Assembly: GCF_029697505.1 (NCBI RefSeq)
Contig: NZ_JARJEF010000005.1
Coordinates: forward strand, 124,001-188,000
Source: Pseudophaeobacter profundi
Lineage (GTDB): Bacteria > Pseudomonadota > Alphaproteobacteria > Rhodobacterales > Rhodobacteraceae
DNA length: 64,000 bases
Reading direction: 5' to 3'
The notes under the pieces were generated by a model that saw only the letters and a program-made list of their open reading frames with translations, had not been told where the DNA came from and ran no database searches. The translations under genes were made by a program, and so were the position numbers. Below, piece by piece: positions 18,475 through 29,770 of this stretch; the stretch's first letter is position 1, and every line of letters begins with the position of its first letter.

Positions 18475-19490
18475 CATCTGGCCAGATCACGCCAGGCCAG
18501 GCTGGCTTTGGCCCGTCAAAGCAACGCCCTGTCGGCCTTGTGTCCCTTGTTCTTGCTGCTGTGCTGGGCGGGGGGCTTTGGGTGGTGGCACCCCCGGTTC
18601 TGGCAGAGGGCGACGCGGCAGTGGCAGAGATGGATTTGCAACTGCCCGCAGGGGCCAGCCTCAGATCGCGGCGGGAAACGGCATTGGGCAGCTATGCCCT
18701 GCCGATAGGCCCCTATTCCGAGCAGGGCATCCCGCAGCGCCTGGCCGAAGGACGAATTCTGCGGCGTAGTTGGCAGCTGGAAGGTGAAGCCACGGTGCTG
18801 CAGGTGCTGGATCTTTTGCGCAGCCAACTGGTGGCGCAGGGCTACGAGATCCTGTTCCAATGCGCCGCGCGCCAGTGCGGCGGTTTTGATTTCCGCTTTG
18901 GCATCGAGGTGATGCCAGCCCCTGATATGGTGGTCAGCCTGTCGGACTATCACTTTCTGGCCGCGCAGATCCCGGACAGCCCCGAACCGCAGCTGGTTTC
19001 CGTTCTGGTGTCGCACAGTGGTGAGGCCAGCTATATTCAGCTGATCGAACTTGGCCCGCCAACCGAACCACCGCTGGCGGTTGCAGGCGCAGAACAACCC
19101 GCGCCCAAGGCGCCCCTGCAGCTGCGGCAGCAATTGTTGCAACAGGGTCATGCGGTGCTCAAGGGGATGGCCTTTAATACCGGGGCGGTCACCCTGGGGC
19201 AGGGCGCAGGTCCCAGCCTGGAACGGCTGGTGGCATTCTTGACAGGCCAGCCAGAGGCCAGAATTCTGATTGTCGGCCATACGGATACGGTTGGCGGGCT
19301 GGCGGATAATGTCGCGCTATCGCAACGCCGTGCTGCATCGGTGAAAGAGGCCCTGGTGCAGGAATACGGTATTGAGGCTGATCGCATTGAGGCCGCAGGT
19401 GCCGGCTATATGGCGCCTCTGGCCAGCAATCTGACGGTTGAGGGGCGCGAGACAAACCGCCGGGTCGAAGTGGTGCTGCTGTCCAACTAG
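18471..19490 (+). CDS. OmpA-family protein with N-terminal DUF4892-like domain
   Basis: Exported protein of 339 residues. The signal/anchor segment is VGLVSLVLAAVLGGGLWVVAPPVLAE (about residues 24-49). Residues ~55-200 resemble DUF4892: LPIGPYSEQGIPQRLAEGRILRRSW, then FQCAARQCGGFDFRFGIEV with a conserved cysteine pair. The C-terminal OmpA domain has ILIVGHTDTVGGLADNVALSQRRA and TNRRVEVVL, the peptidoglycan-binding signature. It should sit in the periplasm tied to the cell wall. Last gene of the CinA-GNAT-AhpD string, ATGA overlap. The role of the N-terminal domain is unknown. Confidence 0.85.
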   Translation: MTSGQITPGQAGFGPSKQRPVGLVSLVLAAVLGGGLWVVAPPVLAEGDAAVAEMDLQLPAGASLRSRRETALGSYALPIGPYSEQGIPQRLAEGRILRRSWQLEGEATVLQVLDLLRSQLVAQGYEILFQCAARQCGGFDFRFGIEVMPAPDMVVSLSDYHFLAAQIPDSPEPQLVSVLVSHSGEASYIQLIELGPPTEPPLAVAGAEQPAPKAPLQLRQQLLQQGHAVLKGMAFNTGAVTLGQGAGPSLERLVAFLTGQPEARILIVGHTDTVGGLADNVALSQRRAASVKEALVQEYGIEADRIEAAGAGYMAPLASNLTVEGRETNRRVEVVLLSN

Positions 19491-19534
19491 GCTGGGCCCG
19501 ACTGCCCCTGCTGCTGCGGCGGGCTGAAGGTGGC

Positions 19535-19560
19535 ACAGCCCCTGCCTGGGCAGGGGCTGT
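19535..19560 (+). terminator. Perfect hairpin after the OmpA-family gene
   Basis: Perfect 12-bp inverted repeat ACAGCCCCTGCC/GGCAGGGGCTGT with only two bases between the arms, 45 bp after the stop codon. There is no long T run. Confidence 0.6.
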
Positions 19561-19646
19561 TGCACGCTGGGCGCTGCCAAGGGAAACGTCAGATCCCGCC
19601 CGGCAATTTGTCCCCGATGTCGGCAAGCTATCTCGCCATACGGGGC

Positions 19647-20564
19647 CTAGTTCGACTGGGACCAGTTCATTGCGTCCTTGTCGGCAAAGGCATGTGCCAG
19701 AAAATCAATGAAGGCGCGCACTTTGGGCTGGGTAAACTTTCCGGGCGGGTAGACCGCATATATGCCCTGGGTTTCCATTGGCAGGCTGGGCATGACGTCT
19801 TCGACCAATCCTTCGGCCATCGCCTCGGAATAGAGATAGCTGGGCAGATAGGCGATCCCAAGCCCGGAAATCGCCGCGTTAAGCAGGGATTGTCCGTCAT
19901 TCACCGATAGCCAGCCGGAGGTGCGCACCTGGCGTTTTTCGCCGGATGGCGCAGTGATTTTCCAGACATTGCCGCTGGACTGGTTGGAATAATGCAAAAG
20001 CTTGTGACTGTTCAGATCGTCAATCTTTTGCGGGCGGCCAAATTGTTCCAGATAGCTGGGCGAGGCGATCATGCGCTTGTTGGTTTCAGTCAGCTTGCGT
20101 GCCTTCAGGGAGCTGTCTTCCAGCTCGCCAATCCGAAGGGCCATGTCGAACCCTTCCGAGATCAGCTCGACATAGCGGTTGTTGAGAACCATGTTGACGG
20201 TGATATCGGGAAAATCGCGCAGAAAGTTGGACAGAACCGGCGACAGGTGATTGACGCCAAAATCGGTGGCCACTGAAATACGCAGCAGGCCTGATGGCGC
20301 GGATTGCATGGAAGAGACCAGGGCGTCGGCTTCTCCGGCATCATTCAGCACCCGGCGGGCACGATCATAATAGGCGAGACCAATTTCTGTTGGCGATACC
20401 CGTCGGGTGGTGCGGTTCAGCAGTCGTGCACCCAATCGGGTTTCGAGGCTGGAGACATGTTTGGAAACGGCGGATTTGGAAATCCCCATCTTTTTTGCCG
20501 CATCCGTGAACCCGCCTTGGTCCACGACATTGGCAAAGGCCTCCATTTCGGTCAGTCGATCCAT
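19647..20564 (-). CDS. LysR-family transcriptional regulator
   Basis: LysR-type regulator (LTTR) of 305 residues. The winged-helix DNA-binding domain is at the N-terminus: MEAFANVVDQGGFTDAAKKMGISKSAVSKHVSSLETRLGARLLNRTTRRV. The effector-binding domain follows (LLRISVATDFGVNHLSPVLSNFLRDFP). The start at 20564 has AAGGA upstream; longer frames are rejected. It resembles the large CrgA/DsdC-like group often linked to reductases or efflux, but no divergent target gene is present; the next gene upstream, on the other strand, is a chemoreceptor. Target unknown. Confidence 0.92.
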   Translation of the reverse strand: MDRLTEMEAFANVVDQGGFTDAAKKMGISKSAVSKHVSSLETRLGARLLNRTTRRVSPTEIGLAYYDRARRVLNDAGEADALVSSMQSAPSGLLRISVATDFGVNHLSPVLSNFLRDFPDITVNMVLNNRYVELISEGFDMALRIGELEDSSLKARKLTETNKRMIASPSYLEQFGRPQKIDDLNSHKLLHYSNQSSGNVWKITAPSGEKRQVRTSGWLSVNDGQSLLNAAISGLGIAYLPSYLYSEAMAEGLVEDVMPSLPMETQGIYAVYPPGKFTQPKVRAFIDFLAHAFADKDAMNWSQSN

Positions 20565-20934
20565 TTGCGGGGTCCTTGTTGTGCATTCTCTGAGCCTTGG
20601 TTTGGCGCCGAATTCTGGCAAGAACGCGGCGGGGGTGGGATAATTGCAGGGTTTTTGCCGGATCGTTTGCATTGTGGAAACGGTGGCGACCGGTTGGGGC
20701 ATGGGCAGTACATGGCTTACACAACCGCTTAGCTGCGCAGTGGGGCATGATCAGGCTGCAGGCCCTGCGGAGATAGGGGGCTGCGTAGATTAAAATGTGA
20801 ACGAAAAGGTAGGAGTATTCGTCCAGTTGTGCCCAAGAAGTAGGCGGAAAATAACTGAATCTATACCTGTCCCCGGCACAGTAGTTCCCAACTGGACATC
20901 ATGGTCCCGGCACTAATTCTTGAGGGTAAGCTAA
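20565..20934. other. Intergenic region between divergent LysR and chemoreceptor genes
   Basis: 370 bp that must hold promoters for both genes. I found no convincing open reading frame. The part nearest the chemoreceptor (20780-20934) is less GC-rich. No clear sigma-28 promoter or palindrome was found by eye. Confidence 0.5.
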
Positions 20935-22701
20935 ATGCATCGTTTCTCTTTGCGGACACAGATTTTTATTTTGGGGGGCATCTTTGTCGTAATGCTTTCT
21001 GCAATTGCGGCAACATCCTGGCTGGTTAGCAATCGTTTGACCGATAGCATCTATCAATCCCGCGTGGTGGTGGCACAACTCAAGAGCCTCGATGACATGA
21101 AGGAAGATATCGAGCAGGGTCTGGCGGATCTGCTGGCGTATACCGGGGGCGATGCCAAGGGACTTGCCGGGCTGCGTGGCAACATCGAAGAGGTGGTTGC
21201 GGAGGTCGCCGCCGCCGAAGGTCGTTTCGTTTCAGTCTCTATCGAGAGCGCAAAGCAGCAAGATGTCTTTGATGCGGTAATGGCGCTGCAGCCCACTCTG
21301 GATGGGTTTGCAGCCACAACCGCACGGCTGGAACAGGCCGAACCAGAGGCCCGCCGCGATATTGCATATGGTGAGATTATTCCTGCGATCTCTTCGTTGC
21401 GTGATGGGGTTGATGTGCTGCAAGACACGATGGGGCAACGCAAGCAGCTGGTTGAGGATCATATCACGGCCTTGATCGCGCGCAGTGAGGCGATTCAATT
21501 GGGGACCAGTCTGGCGGCGATGATTGGCTCTCTGGTCATGGCGCTGGTCTTTGGTCAGTTGCTCAGCCGTCCGGTGGTTGAGGCTGCAAATGCGGTCAGC
21601 CGATTGGCCGAGGAAGACTATAGCAGCGAGATCGAAGATACCCACCGGCGTGATGAGTTGGGCGCAATTGCCCGCAATCTTGCTGCGCTGCGCGACAGGC
21701 TGGGCGAGGCGCAGACCATCGAGGTGCGCAATCAGGAAGAAAACAAGCGCCGGGTAGAGCTTTTTCAGACCCTCAGCAGTGCTATGGCGCATCTGAAATC
21801 TGGCGATATGCAGCAGCGTATCACCGCAGGAGACTGGAGCGATCTGGGCGAGAGCTATGAGATGCTTTGCATTGATTTCAATGATCTGGCCAATGCCATC
21901 GGTGGGTTGGTTGATGAATTGCGCACCAGCTCCCGTGCAGTAGACGAAAATGCACGTGGCCTGTCGACCATGTCTGATGAGATGTCACACCGGGCAGAGA
22001 CTCAGGCCGCAACCCTGGAAGAATCTGCTGCTGCACTTGAACAGCTGTCAGCCAGCGTTCAATCCGCTGCAGAACAGGCCCAGGCCGCAGATCAGCAGGC
22101 CGCCGAAGGCCGCAGACGTGCCGAACAGGGCGGTGAGGTGATGCAAGAGGCGATGCAGGCGATGACTTCGATTGCGGAATCGTCGGAAAGCATCAGCAAG
22201 ATCATCACCGTAATTGACGATATAGCCTTTCAAACCAGCCTTCTGGCGTTGAATGCAGGGGTAGAGGCCGCCCGCGCAGGTGAGGCCGGTCGCGGCTTTG
22301 CTGTTGTTGCCTCGGAAGTGCGTAGCCTGGCCCATTTGGCAGCGAAATCTGCCAGTGACATCAAGGGGCTGGTCACCAACAGTTCGACGCAAGTGTCCGA
22401 AGGCGAGCGCCTGGTGCAGGCCACCAGTGAAACTCTGGCTCAGATCGTTGAGAGTGTGACTAGCGTTTCTGGCTTGGTATCTTCCATAGCGTCTTCTGCG
22501 ACGGAACAGGCGTCGGGTCTGCGCGAAATCAACGTTGGCGTTGCCCAGCTGGACAAGGTCACCCAAGAAAATGCAGCCATGGTTCAAGATACCAGCAACG
22601 CCAGTCAGACGATGCGGAACGAAGCCTCGCGGCTGACGGATCTGTTGCAAAAGTTTGCCGGCGAATCAGGGGGCGACAAGCCCGAACGCCTGATCGCCTG
22701 A
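20935..22701 (+). CDS. Methyl-accepting chemotaxis protein
   Basis: Transmembrane chemoreceptor of 588 residues. TM1 is at about 11-30 ([20 protein letters not shown]), then a periplasmic ~160-residue helical sensor without a Cache or PAS motif. TM2 is at about 188-210, followed by HAMP ([22 protein letters not shown]). A linker and the signalling domain follow, with the tip [24 protein letters not shown] and [20 protein letters not shown]. Glu/Gln-rich methylation helices flank the tip ([19 protein letters not shown]). The C-terminus (KPERLIA) lacks a CheR-docking pentapeptide. Ligand unknown. No other chemotaxis genes are in the window. Confidence 0.94.
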   Translation: MHRFSLRTQIFILGGIFVVMLSAIAATSWLVSNRLTDSIYQSRVVVAQLKSLDDMKEDIEQGLADLLAYTGGDAKGLAGLRGNIEEVVAEVAAAEGRFVSVSIESAKQQDVFDAVMALQPTLDGFAATTARLEQAEPEARRDIAYGEIIPAISSLRDGVDVLQDTMGQRKQLVEDHITALIARSEAIQLGTSLAAMIGSLVMALVFGQLLSRPVVEAANAVSRLAEEDYSSEIEDTHRRDELGAIARNLAALRDRLGEAQTIEVRNQEENKRRVELFQTLSSAMAHLKSGDMQQRITAGDWSDLGESYEMLCIDFNDLANAIGGLVDELRTSSRAVDENARGLSTMSDEMSHRAETQAATLEESAAALEQLSASVQSAAEQAQAADQQAAEGRRRAEQGGEVMQEAMQAMTSIAESSESISKIITVIDDIAFQTSLLALNAGVEAARAGEAGRGFAVVASEVRSLAHLAAKSASDIKGLVTNSSTQVSEGERLVQATSETLAQIVESVTSVSGLVSSIASSATEQASGLREINVGVAQLDKVTQENAAMVQDTSNASQTMRNEASRLTDLLQKFAGESGGDKPERLIA

Positions 22702-22725
22702 TCTTGCCACCACTGGAAACAAAAT

Positions 22726-22755
22726 GGGGGCACCGCGCCAGTATGCGGTGCCCCC
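22726..22755. terminator. Bidirectional terminator between chemoreceptor and FadH-like genes
   Basis: Perfect 11-bp stem GGGGGCACCGC/GCGGTGCCCCC with an 8-base loop between two converging genes. A T-rich stretch follows on the minus strand. Confidence 0.8.
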
Positions 22756-22784
22756 GCCTTATGTTGCGGGGCTTGTTGTCCGCG

Positions 22785-24869
<2,085 letters not shown>

Positions 24870-24979
24870 TCAACGCGGCGTCACCCCCTTGCCTGCCCCG
24901 GCGACACCGGGTCTAAAGGGGCGAAATCACTTTCCTGCATCGGCACCTTCGAACGCCGCCCCTAGCCAAGGACCCCCAG

Positions 24980-25462
24980 ATGACGCCGCAAGAGATCGCA
25001 AAGCTGCCCTACCGCCCCAATGTCGGTATCATGCTTATCAATGCCAAGAATGAGGTTTTTGTGGCGCAGCGCAAAGACCGGTTTCAGGATGCCTGGCAAA
25101 TGCCGCAAGGTGGGATCGACCGGGGCGAAGACGCCCGCCTTGCGGCCCTGCGGGAGCTGGAAGAAGAAACCGGAGTGACCCAGGATCTGGTTGAAATCAT
25201 CGCCGAAAGCGACGGTTGGCTGCCCTATGAACTGCCGCATGACGTGGTGCCAAAGTTCTGGGGCGGCAAGTATCGCGGCCAGGAACAGAAATGGTATCTG
25301 ATGCGCTTTCTTGGCCGTGACGAGCAGATCAATATCGAGACCGAGCACCCCGAATTTTCGGCTTGGTGCTGGCAGCCGGTGGATCAGCTGGTGGAAAAGA
25401 TCGTCCCCTTCAAACGCGAGGTCTATGCCCGCGTTGTTCAGGAATTTGAGGCGCATCTGTAA
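24980..25462 (+). CDS. rppH: RNA pyrophosphohydrolase RppH (Nudix)
   Basis: Removes pyrophosphate from 5'-triphosphate mRNA and so starts decay; it may also hydrolyse dinucleoside polyphosphates. The protein has 160 residues. The Nudix box G-x5-E-x7-RELEEETGV spans residues 44-66. The N-terminus [21 protein letters not shown] and the stretch [16 protein letters not shown] are typical of the RppH/IalA branch. A lone gene; stop 23 bp from the convergent DMT exporter. Confidence 0.94.
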   Translation: MTPQEIAKLPYRPNVGIMLINAKNEVFVAQRKDRFQDAWQMPQGGIDRGEDARLAALRELEEETGVTQDLVEIIAESDGWLPYELPHDVVPKFWGGKYRGQEQKWYLMRFLGRDEQINIETEHPEFSAWCWQPVDQLVEKIVPFKREVYARVVQEFEAHL

Positions 25463-25485
25463 GCGCCCCATATCCTGGTGGGGCA

Positions 25486-26358
25486 CTAGGGCTGCGGTGC
25501 GGTTTTGGCACGAAAGAGGCGTAGCTTCGTCTGCCCCAGCCAAAGGCTGAACAGGGTCAGCGCCGCGCCTGCGATTTGCAGCGGGGTCAGGTGTTCCGCC
25601 AGGATGATCCAGCCCAAGAGCACCGCGGACAGAGGGCTGAGCACGCCCAGCAGGGAGACCTTGGCAGGTTCAATCCGCGACAAGCCGCGAAACCACAAGA
25701 TATAGGTCAGTGCGCCGCCAACCAGGCTCATGTAGGCCAGGCCGATCACATTGGCACTGGTGAAACTGGGAACGGTGTCCAGCCCGAACAGGGCAAAGGG
25801 GATCAGCAGCAGCCCGCCGGCGGTCAGCTGCCAGGCGGTAAAGGTAAGCGGTGGCACCGGCGGCTGCCATTTGCGGGTCAAGACCACACCCGCTGCCATC
25901 GAGGCCGCGCCGCCCAATCCTGCCAGAATACCCCAGAGATCAAGGGTTGCCGCCGGAGACAGCACCAGAAGCGCCACGCCGACAATGCTAAGTCCTGCAG
26001 CGAGCAACGCGGCGGGGCGGATGGGGGTGTTCAACATATAGGCCGAGAAGAACACCACCAGAAGCGGCTGCGCTGCGCCCAGCGTTGCGGCAACTCCGCC
26101 GGGCAGACGATAGGCAGACACAAACAACAGGGTCCAGAACAGCGAAAAGTTCAGGGCCCCCAGTACCAAGAGCCGGGGGATCCAGTTCAGCGGTGGCAAT
26201 TGCCGCACGACAAGCAGCAGTAACAGCCCGGCGGGCAGGGCCCTCAGCAGCGCCACCAACAGCGGGGACTGGCCGGGCAGTAGGCTGGTGGTGACGATGT
26301 AGCTGCTGCCCCAGATAGCCGGGGCAAGCGCGGTAAGGATGAGATCCAGTCTGGGCAT
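25486..26358 (-). CDS. EamA/DMT-family membrane transporter
   Basis: Drug/metabolite transporter of 290 residues with ten predicted helices in two EamA repeats (ALAPAIWGSSYIVTTSLLPG at the start, LLGVLSPLSAVLLGWIILAEHLTPLQIAGAALTLFSLWLG at the end). Probably an exporter, of amino acids or small organics. The gene is divergent from the marR-like regulator with two palindromic operators between them, so it is the likely target of that regulator; its substrate is unknown. Confidence 0.9.
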   Translation of the reverse strand: MPRLDLILTALAPAIWGSSYIVTTSLLPGQSPLLVALLRALPAGLLLLLVVRQLPPLNWIPRLLVLGALNFSLFWTLLFVSAYRLPGGVAATLGAAQPLLVVFFSAYMLNTPIRPAALLAAGLSIVGVALLVLSPAATLDLWGILAGLGGAASMAAGVVLTRKWQPPVPPLTFTAWQLTAGGLLLIPFALFGLDTVPSFTSANVIGLAYMSLVGGALTYILWFRGLSRIEPAKVSLLGVLSPLSAVLLGWIILAEHLTPLQIAGAALTLFSLWLGQTKLRLFRAKTAPQP

Positions 26359-26374
26359 TGGGGGCTCCTGCGAG

Positions 26375-26394
26375 TTATCTTGATGTCGAGATAA
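26375..26394. promoter_or_regulatory. Palindromic MarR-type operator, copy 1
   Basis: TTATCTTGATGTCGAGATAA is a near-perfect palindrome (two mismatched pairs) in the divergent promoter between the DMT exporter and the MarR gene. Its centre is 26 bp from that of the perfect copy at 26401. Confidence 0.82.
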
Positions 26395-26400
26395 TTGATT

Positions 26401-26420
26401 TTATCTTGACGTCAAGATAA
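26401..26420. promoter_or_regulatory. Palindromic MarR-type operator, copy 2 (perfect)
   Basis: TTATCTTGACGTCAAGATAA is a perfect 20-bp palindrome, 21 bp upstream of the MarR start codon. It fits the size and A/T-flanked symmetry of MarR-family operators. Confidence 0.88.
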
Positions 26421-26440
26421 AAGATGCCCAGAGATCGATC

Positions 26441-26929
26441 ATGGACCATGTAGATTTTATCACTGACCAATGGGCGCAAGAGCGGCCCGACCTGGATGTC
26501 AGCGCCATGGCGATCATCGGACGGGTGGCCCGGCTGTACCTTGCCTATCAAGAGGGGATGCAGGTGACCTTTGGCCGGTTTGGTCTGAATGCGGCGAAAT
26601 TTGATGTGCTTGCCACGCTGCGCCGCTCTGGCGCGCCATATCGGCTGTCACCGGGGGCTTTGCTGTCTGCAACGATGGTGGCCTCGGGGACCATGACCAA
26701 CCGCATTGCCCGGCTAGAGGCCGACGGCCTAGTGCTGCGCCAGATCAATCCGGGTGACAGTCGCAGTTTTCTGATTGAACTCAGCCCCGAGGGGCTGGCC
26801 CTGATTGACCAGGTGGTCGAAGAACATGTGGCCACGCAAGAGCGCCTGCTTGCGGCGATGTCCCAAGACGAACGCAGCACATTTAAGACTTTGCTGTCCC
26901 GGGCGCTGGTTGCTGCGGAACAGGCCTAA
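26441..26929 (+). CDS. MarR-family transcriptional regulator
   Basis: Winged-helix regulator of 162 residues. RVARLYLAYQEGMQVTFGRFGLNAAKFDVLATLRRSG is the dimerisation/helix region. YRLSPGALLSATMVASGTMTNRIARLEADGLVLRQINPGDSRSFLIELSPEG contains the recognition helix and the beta-wing with the conserved DSR. It is divergent from a DMT exporter and is flanked by two TTATCTTGA-type palindromes, so it most likely represses both genes and is relieved by a compound the exporter removes. The stop codon lies inside a 15-bp-stem hairpin shared with the convergent adenosine kinase gene. Confidence 0.93.
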   Translation: MDHVDFITDQWAQERPDLDVSAMAIIGRVARLYLAYQEGMQVTFGRFGLNAAKFDVLATLRRSGAPYRLSPGALLSATMVASGTMTNRIARLEADGLVLRQINPGDSRSFLIELSPEGLALIDQVVEEHVATQERLLAAMSQDERSTFKTLLSRALVAAEQA

Positions 26930-26953
26930 CGCGCTGGCTAGGCCTGTTCCGCA
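26914..26953. terminator. Bidirectional hairpin between marR-like and adenosine kinase genes
   Basis: Perfect 15-bp arms (TGCGGAACAGGCCTA and its complement) around a 10-base loop overlap the end of the MarR coding sequence and its stop codon. It serves two converging genes and has no T run. Confidence 0.7.
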
Positions 26954-26965
26954 GGCATCTTGGGG

Positions 26966-27955
26966 TTACAGAAGCCCTGCGTCGCGCAGAAGTTCCGTCA
27001 TATTGGCCTCTGGCCGCGGGCCGATATGGCTGATGACTTCGGCGGCGCAGAGGTTGCCGATCTTGGCGCAGGTTTCCAGATCACGCTCGGTCGCCAGGCC
27101 AAACAAGAAACCAGCGGCAAATTGATCGCCTGCGCCGGTTGCATCCACAGGCACCACGGTTTTTACCGGTACATCCAGGCGCGTCTCGCCGCTGATCACA
27201 GTGACGCCATCGCCTGATCGGGTGCAGATCACCAGCGGACAGATCGCGCTGGTCTTGGCCAGGGCCGTCTCCAGATCATCGGTTTCAAACAGAGATTTGA
27301 TTTCGTCCTGATTGCCGATGACAAAATCCAGATCATGTTCGATCAGTTGCAGGAAATCTGCGCGGTGGCGTTCAACACAAAACGGATCCGAGATGGCAAT
27401 GCCGGATTTGCCGCCGCTCTTGCGGCAATCGCGCGCCGCTTCCAAAAAGGCTGACTTGCCCTTGTCTTTGTCAAAGAGATAGCCTTCCAGAAACATGATC
27501 TGGGCATTGCCGGCCACCGCGTCGGGCACATCGGCGCTGCTCAGCTCGGAAGAGATACCAAGATAGGTGTTCATCGACCGTTCCCCATCGGGGGAGACAA
27601 AGATCATCGAGCGCGAGGTCGGCAGCTCTCCTCCGGTGACTGGCGGATTGACGAAATCGACGCCCTCTTCATTCATCGCATTGGCATAGAAATGTCCCAG
27701 GGCATCGTCGTGTACCCGGCCAATAAAGGCCGCATCCAGGCCCAGGGTGCCGGCGCCAGCGATGGTATTTGCGACGGATCCACCTGGCGTCTGTACCCGA
27801 CCTTCCATCGCGCCATAAAGCACCTCGCCCCGCTCCCGCTCGATCAGCTGCATGATGCCTTTCTCAATGCCCATATGGGCCAAAAAACTGTCATCGCTTT
27901 GCGAGATTACGTCGACAACAGCATTGCCGATGCCAACGATCTGGTAGGTTTTCAT
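26966..27955 (-). CDS. PfkB-family adenosine kinase-like sugar/nucleoside kinase
   Basis: Ribokinase-fold kinase of 329 residues, most like bacterial adenosine kinases. N-terminal MKTYQIVGIGNAVVDVI, substrate motif TPGGSVANTIAGAGTLG (57-72), and the C-terminal DATGAGDQFAAGFLFGLA with the anion hole and catalytic Asp277. It would phosphorylate adenosine or a related nucleoside/sugar with ATP. Its start overlaps the stop of nth by ATGA, so the two are cotranscribed; a link between nucleoside salvage and base excision repair is possible but not shown. Confidence 0.88.
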   Translation of the reverse strand: MKTYQIVGIGNAVVDVISQSDDSFLAHMGIEKGIMQLIERERGEVLYGAMEGRVQTPGGSVANTIAGAGTLGLDAAFIGRVHDDALGHFYANAMNEEGVDFVNPPVTGGELPTSRSMIFVSPDGERSMNTYLGISSELSSADVPDAVAGNAQIMFLEGYLFDKDKGKSAFLEAARDCRKSGGKSGIAISDPFCVERHRADFLQLIEHDLDFVIGNQDEIKSLFETDDLETALAKTSAICPLVICTRSGDGVTVISGETRLDVPVKTVVPVDATGAGDQFAAGFLFGLATERDLETCAKIGNLCAAEVISHIGPRPEANMTELLRDAGLL

Positions 27956-28596
27956 AGGTTCTTGTCCTCATATTGACAGAGATCGCGGATCAGACAGGTG
28001 CCGCAAAGCGGTTTGCGTGCTTTGCAGTGATAGCGGCCATGCAGGATCAGCCAATGATGTGCATGTTGCTGAAAGTCAGCGGGAATATTATCTTCGACGG
28101 CGCGTTCCACCGCATCGACGTCCTTGCCTGGCGCAATGCCGGACCGGTTGCCAACGCGAAAGATATGGGTGTCCACCGCCTGGGCAGGCTGATGCCACCA
28201 CATGTTCAGCACTACATTGGCGGTCTTGCGGCCAACTCCCGGCAGCGACTGCAGTGCGGCGCGCGAATTTGGCACCTCACCGCCGTAGTCATCTACCAAA
28301 ATCTGGCTGAGCTTGATGACGTTCTTGGCTTTTTGCCGAAACAGGCCAATGGTCTTGATATGTTCGGTGACGCCTTCCAGTCCCAGATCCAGCATTTTCT
28401 GCGGAGTGTCCGCGATTTTGAACAGGGCGCGGGTGGCTTTGTTGACGCCAGCATCGGTTGCCTGCGCCGACAGGGCCACAGCCACCACCAACGTATAGAC
28501 ATTGACATGCTCCAGCTCGCCCTTTGGCTCTGGTTCTGCTGCCTGAAACCGCGAGAATATCTCGCGGATGGTATGATAATCGAGTTGTTTTGCCAT
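27952..28596 (-). CDS. nth: Endonuclease III
   Basis: DNA glycosylase/AP lyase that removes oxidised pyrimidines. With the start at 28596 it has 214 residues, the family length. The helix-hairpin-helix is LPGVGRKTANVVL with catalytic Lys124, and the catalytic Asp is 142 (VDTHIFRV). The 4Fe-4S ligands C-x6-C-x2-C-x5-C are Cys191, 198, 201 and 207. Overlaps the adenosine kinase gene by 4 bp. Confidence 0.96.
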   Translation of the reverse strand: MAKQLDYHTIREIFSRFQAAEPEPKGELEHVNVYTLVVAVALSAQATDAGVNKATRALFKIADTPQKMLDLGLEGVTEHIKTIGLFRQKAKNVIKLSQILVDDYGGEVPNSRAALQSLPGVGRKTANVVLNMWWHQPAQAVDTHIFRVGNRSGIAPGKDVDAVERAVEDNIPADFQQHAHHWLILHGRYHCKARKPLCGTCLIRDLCQYEDKNL

Positions 28597-28771
28597 CGCG
28601 GGTCTTAATGCCTTTTGGCGTGGCCCTGCGCAAACAAAAAAGGCGTACAGGGTTTCGAAGTCCTTGCCTTGCAACGGTCTGGCCTGCGATTTTGTGCTTC
28701 GCGCAGGTTTCGGGTCGCCGGGGTTGGTGGCCAGCCGCTATGCTGGGGCAGAAGGCGACAGGGGAAAGCAG

Positions 28772-29641
28772 ATGACCATCCAGCCAAACGAAGAAAGCTA
28801 TCACTATGGTGTGATGCGCCGCGCCATCGAATTGATTGATGCCGGTGGCGATGAACTGCCCCTGGAAGATCTGGCGCGGCAGATGGGGATGAGCCCGGCG
28901 CATTTTCAGCGCCTGTTTTCGGCCTGGGTGGGGGTCTCTCCCAAACGCTATCAACAATATCTGCGGCTGGGTCATGCCAAGACCCTGTTGCGCGACCGCT
29001 TTTCCACCCTTGATACCGCCCATGCGGTTGGGCTGTCGGGATCTGGCCGGTTGCACGATCTGTTTCTGCGCTGGGAAGCCATGAGCCCGGGCGAATACGC
29101 CCGCAAAGGCGCCGGGTTGGAGATCCTGTGGGGCTGGTTTGACAGCCCCTTTGGGCTGGCCCTGGTGATGGGCACTGACAAGGGCATCTGCGGGCTGGGT
29201 TTTGCGGCGGAAACCGGGGCAGAGCCAACCCTTGCAGATCTGCGCGGGCGCTGGCCGCAGGCCCGCTTTGTCGAAGACCCCACGGCGCTGCGCCCGCTGG
29301 TGGATACGGCCTTTGCCCAGAAGGGCGAAACCAAGCTGCATCTGATTGGCGCACCACTGCAGATAAAGGTCTGGGAGGCGCTGCTAGCGATCCCCGACGG
29401 CCATGTTACCAGCTATTCGGAAATTGCCAGGTCCATTGGCGCTCCCAAAGCCGTGCGCGCCGTTGGCACTGCCGTTGGCCGTAATCCGGTCAGCTGGTTG
29501 ATACCCTGCCATCGCGCCCTGAAGAAATCCGGTGAACTGGGCGGCTATCATTGGGGGCAGCCAGTGAAACGCGCGATCCTGGCCTATGAAAGCGCTCGCA
29601 GCGAGGATACGGCCCGTCCCCGCATGCCCGCGCAGAGCTGA
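28772..29641 (+). CDS. AraC-type HTH fused to O6-alkylguanine-DNA alkyltransferase (Ada-like without the A domain)
   Basis: Protein of 289 residues that joins an N-terminal AraC/XylS helix-turn-helix (residues ~15-112: LEDLARQMGMSPAHFQRLFSAWVGVSPKRYQQYLRLGHAKTLL) to a C-terminal alkyltransferase (VWEALLAIPDGHVTSYSEIA; active site IPCHRAL with acceptor Cys246). It repairs O6-methylguanine and may regulate. Unlike E. coli Ada it lacks the N-terminal zinc-cysteine domain that senses methylphosphotriesters, so the trigger for any regulatory role is unclear. Start at 28772 has GGGGAAA upstream; longer frames are not supported. Confidence 0.92.
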   Translation: MTIQPNEESYHYGVMRRAIELIDAGGDELPLEDLARQMGMSPAHFQRLFSAWVGVSPKRYQQYLRLGHAKTLLRDRFSTLDTAHAVGLSGSGRLHDLFLRWEAMSPGEYARKGAGLEILWGWFDSPFGLALVMGTDKGICGLGFAAETGAEPTLADLRGRWPQARFVEDPTALRPLVDTAFAQKGETKLHLIGAPLQIKVWEALLAIPDGHVTSYSEIARSIGAPKAVRAVGTAVGRNPVSWLIPCHRALKKSGELGGYHWGQPVKRAILAYESARSEDTARPRMPAQS

Positions 29642-29770
29642 AAGCGCGGCACTTGCGCAGGTTTCCGCCCAGATTCCTGCTAGGGAGGTTGAGCCAATTG
29701 CCACCAGGCATGATATAACGGCGTGATGGCGCAAACCCTGTGTCAATTGAGCAGAAAAATAGGTGTCGAA

